Of a stretch of 12,694 nucleotides of DNA, positions 6,803 through 12,694 are shown piece after piece; the first letter of the stretch is position 1; the number at the start of each line of letters is the position of its first letter. Both the position numbers and the translations under genes were made by a program. Below the pieces are notes generated by a model that saw nothing but the letters and a program-made list of their open reading frames with translations, was not told where the DNA came from and did not search any database. This stretch comes from Spirochaetaceae bacterium. GTDB taxonomy: Bacteria; Spirochaetota; Spirochaetia; SZUA-6; Bin103. The DNA lies in contig JAPPKD010000229.1 in the NCBI GenBank assembly GCA_028820215.1, forward strand, positions 1 through 12,694, given 5' to 3'.

Positions 6803-7814
6803 CAAGGTACCGGCAGTCAATGTATCGGGCGCGCAACGTGAACGCCGCTCGCTCCCAGTCGGCGGAGTGCCGGGCGAGCCGCGCGATCTCCGGCGGCGCC
6901 TCCAACCACCGTGCACCAGTACAGCGCAGAAGGGAAGGGTCGCCGGAACACAACAGCCAGGCGTGTAGGAACGGCCGCCTGCGCCGTCGCGATCCGTAGC
7001 GCCGATCGCCGGCGAGCGGCATGCCGGCACTCGCGCACAGGGCCCGTACCTGGTGCCGCCGGCCGGTGCGGGTGGACACCGCGGCCAGGGTCATGCCGGC
7101 AACCGTGCCGATCGGGTGCAGCGAGGCGCGCAGGAGGGCGGCTCCCCGGTCGATCACTGCGCGCCGGCGCGTGGCGTCGTAGCCAAGGCGCGCCTGCAGG
7201 ACCTGCGGGCGGTGCACCGTCCGCTCCACCACCACGAGGTAGACCTTCGTGGCGCGGCGCTCCCGCAGCAGCGCCGTCAGGTCGCGCGCCGCGTCGATCG
7301 TCTTTGCGTAGACCAGCAGCCCGGAGCAGATCCGGTCCAGCCGGTGCACGGCGACCGGGCGGAACGACAGCGATCCCGGCACCAGATCGGCAAGGATCGG
7401 CTCCAGGCTGTGACTGAGCGGCAACGGCCGTTCGGAGACGGGCCCGGCGACCGCGACCCCGGCCGGCTTGTCGGTCACGAACACGTGCTCGTTGTCCACC
7501 AGGGTGGGAAAGCGGGCCGGGATCTGCCGGGCGGGAGAGGCGGTCCGATCGCACGGCGCGACCGCTGCTTCGTCCGCTCCCTGTACCGCTCCGGCCGCGG
7601 CGGATGAAAGCGATGCCGGCAGCGTGATGCGGTCACCGGGCCAGACGCGGGCGCCCGGCACCGTGGGCGCGCCGTTGAGGCGCACCGCACCGGTCCGCAG
7701 CAGCCGGTACAGCAGGCTCAACGGCGTGGTCGGATGCATCCGGCGCAGGACGCGGTCGATGCGCCGGCCGGCGTCATTGCGCTGCGCTTCGCAGGTTCTG
7801 CCCTGTCGGCTCAT
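6711..7814 (-). CDS. RluA-family pseudouridine synthase with S4 domain
   Basis: Isomerises specific uridines in rRNA or tRNA to pseudouridine. The 367-residue protein begins with an S4 RNA-binding domain (about 17-60, RIDRVLRRMHP ... LLRTGAVRLNG). After an Ala-rich linker comes the synthase domain, with the catalytic signature HRLDRICSGLLVYAK (157-171, nucleophile Asp160), KVYLVVV (190-196, conserved Tyr192) and the uridine-pocket motif TGRRHQVR (250-257) followed by GMPLAGDRRYG. All key residues are present. An S4 domain fits the RluC/RluD branch, but the exact target cannot be assigned. The last ~30 codons are Arg-rich, lie beyond the fold and overlap the downstream ATPase gene. The ATG at 7814 has only a weak GGGA ribosome site; its leader carries the 17-bp repeats. 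Confidence 0.9.
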   Translation of the reverse strand: MSRQGRTCEAQRNDAGRRIDRVLRRMHPTTPLSLLYRLLRTGAVRLNGAPTVPGARVWPGDRITLPASLSSAAAGAVQGADEAAVAPCDRTASPARQIPARFPTLVDNEHVFVTDKPAGVAVAGPVSERPLPLSHSLEPILADLVPGSLSFRPVAVHRLDRICSGLLVYAKTIDAARDLTALLRERRATKVYLVVVERTVHRPQVLQARLGYDATRRRAVIDRGAALLRASLHPIGTVAGMTLAAVSTRTGRRHQVRALCASAGMPLAGDRRYGSRRRRRPFLHAWLLCSGDPSLLRCTGARWLEAPPEIARLARHSADWERAAFTLRARYIDCRYLDDVDSNPGASPDVAAARRARHRAHRPQRHR

Positions 7815-7817
7815 CGT

Positions 7818-7868
7818 CGTCCCATCACGACCGTCGTGCCGTCACGACCGTCGTGCCGTCACGATCGA
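7818..7868. repeat. Three tandem 17-bp repeats containing a short inverted repeat
   Basis: Units at 7818-7834, 7835-7851 and 7852-7868. The consensus is CGTGCCGTCACGACCGT; unit 1 and unit 3 each differ at a few positions. Joined units create CACGA-N3-TCGTG dyads at 7826-7838 and 7843-7855. The array begins 3 bases upstream of the rluA-like start codon, so it would lie in that gene's leader as two small RNA hairpins, or act as a DNA operator between the divergent genes. Function unknown. Confidence 0.75.
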
Positions 7869-7897
7869 CACGGGCGCCGGAAACTCATGCCGCTCGG

Positions 7898-7928
7898 ATG
7901 GTACCGCAGCGTGGCCGTCTGCGGTCAC
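7898..7928 (-). promoter_or_regulatory. Possible promoter for the rluA-like/ATPase operon
   Basis: On the minus strand GTGACC (7923-7928) and TACCAT (7898-7903) match four of six consensus positions each, but the 19-base spacer is long. Transcription would start near 7891, giving a leader of about 75 bases that contains the 17-bp repeats. It would lie directly beside the opposing TTGACA at 7930. Weak evidence. Confidence 0.25.
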
Positions 7929-7929
7929 G

Positions 7930-7959
7930 TTGACACTTGCTCCGGCGCGGTTCGATAGT
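7930..7959 (+). promoter_or_regulatory. Sigma70-type promoter for the membrane protein operon
   Basis: A perfect TTGACA at 7930-7935 and GATAGT at 7954-7959 (four of six to TATAAT) are separated by 18 bases. The expected start of transcription is about 7966, exactly at the ATG chosen for the downstream gene, so the mRNA could be leaderless. It is the best-looking promoter in the window. Confidence 0.55.
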
Positions 7960-7965
7960 GGACGG

Positions 7966-9438
7966 ATGCGCCGATCGGAGGCGGCTGCGCGCGCCCCGGC
8001 CGTGGCCCGGCGCCTCGCGCCCGCCGAACGGGACCGCGATCCGCGCCGGCGGATGGCCGGGAGCCTGCTTGCTGTCGTGTTCCTCGGTGCCATCGTGGCG
8101 CCCGCGGCCGTTCCGCTGTTCTCGGCGCACGCACAGATCTGGGATGGGTACTATCTGCTCGGCGGAGAGGGGGCCGGCGGCCTCGACGGCGCCTCGCTCG
8201 AGCGGGTGTTCGCCGGATCGGTGACCCGTGCCGCACCGTTACGGTTCACGATTTTCGGCGGATTCGCGGAAGTGCCGGTGGATCGGCTGGCGCAACGACT
8301 GGACCGGGTGGATCCCCGTTTCGATCCGTTTCTGCGCGGCGTCACCGGTCTGTTCGCCGCCAGCGACCCTTCGGGTAGGGAATGGAGCCTGGGCTACCTG
8401 CGCACCGAACTGCCGCCGGCGGGGTTGTTGCTCCGCCTGGCGTTCCGTGCTCCGGCGGCGGCACGTGCGGTGCTGGACTTCGACGTCCGCGGCCGGCTGC
8501 TGGCGGCCGGCCTGGTAGCCGCGGTCGCCGTGGCCGCGATCGGGGTTCGCTCCGTCGCCGGCCGTCCCGCGTCGGGGCTGGGCATGGCGGGCATCGTGGC
8601 GCCTTGGACGATCGCGGCGCTGAACGCCGGCGGCGTGGCGGTGATCGCCGCGGCCGCGGTGGTCCCCGCGCTCTGGCGCCTGCCCGGTCCCGTGCCTGCG
8701 CGGGCGGCCGGCGGGGCTGCGGCCGCCGTCGCGGTGGTGGTGACTGCCAGCTTCCTGACCGCCGGACCGCTGGCGGGCTTCGCAGTCAGCGCGGCGAGCC
8801 TGGGCTCGATCGCCGCTACGGCGTCGTCGAGCGCCCGCAGGACGCCGCTGCCAGGCGGACCGCGCCGGCGGTCCGCCGACCTTGTCGCCTCCGGATCGCT
8901 GGTCGCTCTGGCGACCGTGGTCGCGACCGCAGGGGCATGGCTGCCGGCCGTATGGGTGCCTGCCCCGGAAGCCGGCAGCGCTCTACGCGCCCCGGACGGA
9001 CTCACGTGGGAGGGGCTCCGCGGGCTCGGCGTATCGGACGGGGACCGGGGCGCTCTGCCGAACGCTGCCGACTACGTTGCGCACGTGGCATTCCAGGAAG
9101 GCCTGCCGTACGGCCGCACCTACCGGCTGCCGACCGACGGGGAGCGCCTGACGGTGTCCTCGTTTCGGTTCGACGAGCGCGAACGCCGCGTGCTGCGCCG
9201 CGAGAGCGTGGTCGCCATCTACGATCGGAGCTGGCTGCAGCGGACGATCTCCGAAGCGGGTGGCGTCGGCCGGCTGCTCCTTGACGCGGGCGCCGTGCCG
9301 GTGCGCCGGCAATGGCTGGCCGATGTCGCGCGCACTCGCCCGGAGACAGGCGCAGCGATCGCGCTGGGCCTGGCGGCCGGCGGTATCTCGGTGGGCGCAG
9401 CGCTGTGGGCGCGTCCCGCCCGGAAGGGACGCTCGTGA
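7966..9438 (+). CDS. Unrecognised multi-span membrane protein
   Basis: 490 residues; I do not recognise a family. The topology is distinctive: a basic N-terminus, a membrane segment at about 31-52, an extracytoplasmic-looking region 53-176 (YYLLGGEG ... VDPRFDPFLRGVTGLF), a cluster of hydrophobic segments at about 178-197, 206-237, 246-275 and 315-336, a second soluble domain about 337-460, and a final segment at 461-481. Two large soluble loops separated by a helix bundle recall permease-like or envelope assembly proteins, but no signature supports a transport role. The ATG at 7966 was chosen from the promoter directly upstream and the end of plausible protein; the open frame itself continues upstream to 7468. 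ATG at 8053 is an alternative. Its TGA overlaps the GTG of the GH57-like gene, so the two are probably made together. Confidence 0.78.
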   Translation: MRRSEAAARAPAVARRLAPAERDRDPRRRMAGSLLAVVFLGAIVAPAAVPLFSAHAQIWDGYYLLGGEGAGGLDGASLERVFAGSVTRAAPLRFTIFGGFAEVPVDRLAQRLDRVDPRFDPFLRGVTGLFAASDPSGREWSLGYLRTELPPAGLLLRLAFRAPAAARAVLDFDVRGRLLAAGLVAAVAVAAIGVRSVAGRPASGLGMAGIVAPWTIAALNAGGVAVIAAAAVVPALWRLPGPVPARAAGGAAAAVAVVVTASFLTAGPLAGFAVSAASLGSIAATASSSARRTPLPGGPRRRSADLVASGSLVALATVVATAGAWLPAVWVPAPEAGSALRAPDGLTWEGLRGLGVSDGDRGALPNAADYVAHVAFQEGLPYGRTYRLPTDGERLTVSSFRFDERERRVLRRESVVAIYDRSWLQRTISEAGGVGRLLLDAGAVPVRRQWLADVARTRPETGAAIALGLAAGGISVGAALWARPARKGRS

Positions 9439-11384
9439 GCGGGTCGGCAGGAACGGTCAACCTGATACTGGGCCTGTGCAGCCAGCGTCCCGTGGGCTGT
9501 TCGGACTCGGATCACGAGTGTTCCTACCAGAGGAGCTACAAGCCGTTGGCGCAGCTCGCCTACCGCTTCCCTGACTCCCGCTGGATGTTCCATCTGGGCG
9601 GCGAGCTGCTGGAGTGGATCGATCGCCGGCACCCGGAGCTGATCATGCTGCTCCGCGAGATGGTCAAGCGGCGCCAGATGGAGCCTCTCGGCGGGGGCTT
9701 CTATGCGCCGGTGCTGCCGGTCATCCCCGCGCTCGATCGCGTCGGGCAGATCGAGAAACTGACGACCGAGTTGCGCGTGCGCTTCGGCACCCGACCTCGA
9801 GGGGTGTGGCTTGCCGACTGCGTTTGGGAGCCATCGCTGGCGCACTCCCTGGTGGGCGCAGGCATGGAGTTCACGTTCCTGGATTCCCGGCAGTTCCGGG
9901 CCACCGGCGTGGCCGGCGGCCAGCTCCACCGCGCCCATCTCACCGAGGACGAAGGCAGGGTGCTGTCGGTGATGCCCATCCACCATCGCCTTGGGGAGCT
10001 CATGGAGTCCGTTTCCCCGGAGCAGGCGGTCGCGTCGCTCTGCCGCGCCGGTGACCTCGAGGGCAACCGGGTGGCGGTCGCCCTCGACGAGCCGGAAGAC
10101 CTGGGCGACCTCCGGTGGCTGGAGCGCTTTCTGGAACTGGTCAGCGCCGACACGCGCATCGTGCTGACCACGCCGCGGGCGTACCTGCGGCGCCACGGCA
10201 CCGACGGGTTCGTCTACCTGGACTGCGGCATGGATGTCCGTCGCAGTTCGTCCTCGCGAACGGACGCGGTGTCCGGAAGCGACCACGGCGTGTTCCGCCG
10301 GAACGTGTCCCGGCTGCCTGACTGCCGTCTTCTCTACGCGAAGATGGTTCACTCTTACCTGCTCGTGAACCAGGTGCGCGGCGACCGCGAGCGGCGCCGT
10401 GCCGCGCGCAACGACCTGTGGCGGGGGCAGTGCGGCCACGCCTACTGGAGCCGGCCGGACGGCGGGATCCACACCCGCCGCACGCGTGATGCGGTCTACG
10501 AGGCTCTGCTGCAGGCCGAAGTGCAGGCACGCGACCAGACGTCGTTTCTGCCGTCGGTCATGCGGACCGACTACGACATGGACGGACACCCCGAACTGCT
10601 GTATCACGGCCGCCAGTACAACGCCTACGTGCACACGGCCGGCGGCATTCTGTTCGAGCTGGACTACCTGCCGGGCTCGGTGAACTACATGAACACATTC
10701 ACGCGCACGGAGGGTACGCGCACGGAGGGCCCGGGACCCGACCGGGCCGACCCCTATCTCAGGCGGGGGTTCGTGGATCACTTCCTGGCATCCGCGCCCA
10801 CGGTCGCCGACTACTCGAGCGGCTTTCGTTCCGCGCCCGGCCCGGTCGGCGAGCGGTACGTGGTGCAGTCCGTGGACGACGATCGCCTCACCCTGCTGCG
10901 CCGCGGCGTTGCCATCCCAGCGTCGGCGCCGGGCGTCGGAGCGGACGGCCCGGTGCCGACCACGGTGCCGAGTACCCTGCACAAGTCCTATCGGTTCCGT
11001 GCCCGCTCGATGGAGGTCCGCTACGATATCGCTGCGGACCGCGACATCGACGCATGGCTCGGCGTGGAGATCAACCTTGCCGTCGCCGCCGGCAGCACGG
11101 CGCGCGCGGTCGGGCCGCGGGGCGCGCAACGCGTGCTCCGGCAACCCGTGTCGTTCGGCCCCACGACGCTGGTGGAGATCGACGATCCCGGCGGCGGAGC
11201 GCGGCTGACGATTCGTACCGGAGAGGCGCAGGCGGGGATCTATGCGCCCGTGCATGTCGGCGGCGAGTACCAGTACTGCGGGCTGGTGATCGCCTGGAGG
11301 CTGCGCTCCGGGGCGGGAGTACGGTGGACGCGCCGGGCATCGATCGCGTTCTCGCGTCTTCGCGCCGGGCGCGGCTCGTGTTAG
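9435..11384 (+). CDS. GH57-like protein with DUF1925/DUF1926 domains, catalytic motifs degenerate
   Basis: 649 residues, collinear with the GH57 4-alpha-glucanotransferase/alpha-amylase family (T. litoralis enzyme 659 residues). The N-terminal barrel (about 8-260), the DUF1925-like segment (GQCGHAYWSRPDGGIHTRR, 331-349) and the DUF1926-like beta domain (DYDMDGHPELLYHG, RRGFVDHF, LHKSYRFRARSMEVRYD) are all present. The usual active residues are changed: HNHQP reads CSQRP (15-19), GGGFYEP reads GGGFYAP (Ala91), WL(T/A)ER reads WLADC (Asp128), DDGE reads DEPE (218-221), and CNDAYW reads CGHAYW (His335). It may be inactive, altered in specificity, or a carbohydrate-binding or regulatory protein. 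No signal peptide is seen, so it is probably cytoplasmic. The GTG start overlaps the preceding stop (GTGA) and has AAGGGA at 9424-9429. Residues 423-432 are a tandem TRTEG repeat. Confidence 0.88.
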   Translation: MSGSAGTVNLILGLCSQRPVGCSDSDHECSYQRSYKPLAQLAYRFPDSRWMFHLGGELLEWIDRRHPELIMLLREMVKRRQMEPLGGGFYAPVLPVIPALDRVGQIEKLTTELRVRFGTRPRGVWLADCVWEPSLAHSLVGAGMEFTFLDSRQFRATGVAGGQLHRAHLTEDEGRVLSVMPIHHRLGELMESVSPEQAVASLCRAGDLEGNRVAVALDEPEDLGDLRWLERFLELVSADTRIVLTTPRAYLRRHGTDGFVYLDCGMDVRRSSSSRTDAVSGSDHGVFRRNVSRLPDCRLLYAKMVHSYLLVNQVRGDRERRRAARNDLWRGQCGHAYWSRPDGGIHTRRTRDAVYEALLQAEVQARDQTSFLPSVMRTDYDMDGHPELLYHGRQYNAYVHTAGGILFELDYLPGSVNYMNTFTRTEGTRTEGPGPDRADPYLRRGFVDHFLASAPTVADYSSGFRSAPGPVGERYVVQSVDDDRLTLLRRGVAIPASAPGVGADGPVPTTVPSTLHKSYRFRARSMEVRYDIAADRDIDAWLGVEINLAVAAGSTARAVGPRGAQRVLRQPVSFGPTTLVEIDDPGGGARLTIRTGEAQAGIYAPVHVGGEYQYCGLVIAWRLRSGAGVRWTRRASIAFSRLRAGRGSC

Positions 11385-11423
11385 CATGGCGGCCGAGGCC
11401 AATACTCACATGAGGGTGTTCAC

Positions 11424-12525
11424 ATGATGCTATCCGAACTGCGGCAACGCCTTGCGGCCCTCTGTGCCGACATCGACGCCGCATGGAGGCGTCTTTGACC
11501 CGGAGCAATCCGAGCGCCGCCTGGCCGAGCTCGAGGAGCTGACCGCGGCGCCCGAGCTGTGGAACGACCGCGCCGCCGCGGAGACGACCCTGGCGGAATT
11601 GAAGCGGCTCAAGGGCCGGATCGAACCCTGGAAGGGGGTGCGCGACTCCGCCGAAGAGTTGGAGACCCTGTGCGAGCTGGCCGAAGAGGAAAGCTCGGAG
11701 GAGCTTTCGGGAGAGATCGAGTCAGGCCTGGTCGCGCTGGAGGACCGTTTCGGCGCGCTCAATCTGCAGTCACTGCTGGCCGGCCCGCACGATCGCACCG
11801 ACTGTTTCCTGACCATCCATGCCGGTGCGGGCGGCACCGAGGCGTGCGACTGGGTATCGATGCTGCTGCGCATGTACCTCCGCTGGGCGGAAGAGCGCTC
11901 CTTCGCCACCGAGGTCATCGACCTGACCGAGGCGGAAGGCGGCCTGAAGTCGACGACGGTTGAGCTCTCGGGGGAATACTCCTACGGCTACCTGCGTGCC
12001 GAGACGGGGATCCATCGCCTGGTCCGCATATCCCCGTTCGATGCCAACAAGCGCCGTCACACCACCTTCGCGTCGGTGTTCGCCTCGCCGGTGCTGGACG
12101 ACACGGCCGACGTGGACGTGCGTCCCGAGGAGATCCGGGTGGACACGTACCGCGCGTCGGGCGCGGGCGGCCAGCACGTCAACAAGACCGACTCGGCGGT
12201 GCGCATCACCCACCTGTCGACCGGCATCGTCGTGCAGTGCCAGAACGAGCGCAGCCAGCACAAGAACCGCGCGACCGCGATGAAGGTGCTGCGCTCGCGT
12301 CTGTTCGAGCACCATGAGGCCGAGCGGCAGAGCAAGCTGGAGGCGATTCAGGGCGACAAGAAGGAGATCTCCTGGGGCAACCAGATCCGCTCGTACGTCT
12401 TCCATCCGTACACGATGGTGAAAGACCACCGCACCAGGCACGAGGACGGCAACCTGCAGGCGGTGATGGACGGACGCATCGATCCGTTCATCGAGTCATA
12501 CCTGCGCCTGGCCGCAACCGCCTGA
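11424..12525 (+). CDS. prfB: Peptide chain release factor 2 (programmed +1 frameshift)
   Basis: Class I release factor that terminates translation at UGA and UAA. The gene is in two frames: codons 1-24 run from ATG 11424 to CTT 11493-11495 and are followed by an in-frame TGA (11496-11498). A +1 shift on CTT TGA C continues at GAC 11497 to the TGA at 12523-12525, giving about 366 residues (E. coli RF2 has 365). The SPF stop-recognition tripeptide is at 203-205 (RISPFDANKRRH) and the catalytic GGQ at 248-250 (GAGGQHVNKTDSAVRITH), both in the expected places. GAGGG at 11412-11416 is a good ribosome site 7 bases before ATG 11424. A gene call beginning at 11452 in the second frame would miss the true N-terminus. 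A weak AATACT at 11401-11406 could be a -10, otherwise it shares the upstream transcript. Confidence 0.97.
11485..11499 (+). promoter_or_regulatory. prfB autoregulatory +1 frameshift site
   Basis: Shine-Dalgarno-like GGAGG (11485-11489), a 3-base spacer CGT, then the slippery CTT and TGA followed by C (11493-11499). This matches the well-known RF2 recoding site: when RF2 is scarce, UGA is read slowly, the ribosome slips one base forward and more RF2 is made. Confidence 0.95.
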
Positions 12526-12535
12526 GAGGGCACGC

Positions 12536-12694
12536 GTGAGCGCCCGGCGTCGCCTGGCACTGCTCCTGGCGGCGTGGGGGGGGGGGGGCCGGCCCGGGGG
12601 CCGGCCCGCCCCCGCCCCCCCCCCACCCCGCGGCCCCCCGCCCCCCCCCCCCCCCCACGACCCTCCTATTCCAGGTGCTTCCTGAAGAACGCGC
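12536..12694 (+). CDS. Start of a signal-peptide protein, broken by unreliable sequence
   Basis: GTG at 12536 lies 10 bases after prfB and has GAGAGGG (12523-12529) at good spacing. It encodes MSARRRLALLLAAW, a typical start of an exported-protein signal peptide. From 12576 the sequence becomes G and C homopolymers, so the translation (Gly/Pro runs and a stop near 12690) is not credible. The gene most likely continues in the true genome. Only the first ~14 codons can be trusted. Confidence 0.4.
12576..12656. other. G/C homopolymer block, probable sequencing or assembly artefact
   Basis: These 81 bases contain only G and C apart from one A at 12625. They include 13 consecutive G (12576-12588), a near-palindromic GGCC-rich middle and 16 consecutive C (12641-12656). 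Nothing else in the window resembles it. It lies close to the window end and interrupts a good reading frame. Confidence 0.75.
12666..12694 (-). CDS. Possible C-terminal fragment of a minus-strand gene
   Basis: Beyond the homopolymer block the minus strand reads AFFRKHLE followed by a TAG stop (12666-12668). Such an ending is common in alpha/beta-hydrolase and S9 peptidase family proteins, but eight residues cannot establish this. The fragment may be joined here by misassembly. Confidence 0.2.

Noticed and set aside
9219..11402. 727-codon open frame on the minus strand opposite the GH57-like gene
   Set aside because: Long antisense frames are common at this GC content. The translation is Arg/Pro/His-rich without motifs, while the + strand has clear family matches.
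1..12694. Search for CRISPR arrays, insertion sequences, integrases or phage genes
   Set aside because: No spaced repeat array, transposase motif or terminal inverted repeats were seen; the only tandem repeats are the short ones listed.

Overview
The window is strongly GC-rich bacterial chromosome. The set of genes (a LysM/LytM lipoprotein, aroB, a DEAH helicase, pcnB with the poly(A)-polymerase signature, a P-loop ATPase with an Asp23-like tail, RluA, a GH57/DUF1926-type protein, and prfB with its frameshift) reads most like a high-GC member of the Spirochaetota, probably from a metagenome assembly. That assignment rests on remembered protein resemblance and has not been checked by search.

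Layout. Positions 91-248 hold two adjacent tRNA genes, Asp(GTC) and Pro(CGG). Neither encodes its 3' CCA. They are followed on + by a lipoprotein with two LysM repeats and a degenerate LytM domain (352-1113), then aroB (1131-2225). A DEAH-box helicase (2242-4803, -) meets aroB tail to tail and is divergent from pcnB (4848-5933, +). pcnB overlaps the 3' end of a convergent - strand pair: an RluA-family pseudouridine synthase (6711-7814) and a P-loop ATPase with an Asp23/Gls24-like C-terminus (5918-6802). The intergenic region 7815-7965 contains three 17-bp repeats and a strong promoter candidate. From there a + strand cluster runs to the window end: an unrecognised multi-membrane-span protein (7966-9438), a GH57-like protein overlapping it by 4 bp (9435-11384), prfB (11424-12525, translated through a +1 frameshift), and the start of a signal-peptide gene that runs into a G/C homopolymer block (12576-12656).

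Functional themes. Most genes serve core information processing: tRNAs, RNA helicase, poly(A) polymerase, rRNA/tRNA pseudouridylation and translation termination. The most unusual element is the membrane protein plus GH57-like pair. The GH57-like protein keeps the complete three-part fold of the 4-alpha-glucanotransferase family, but nearly every catalytic signature is replaced, so it may be a pseudoenzyme that works with its translationally coupled membrane partner. The last ~120 bases look unreliable as sequence.
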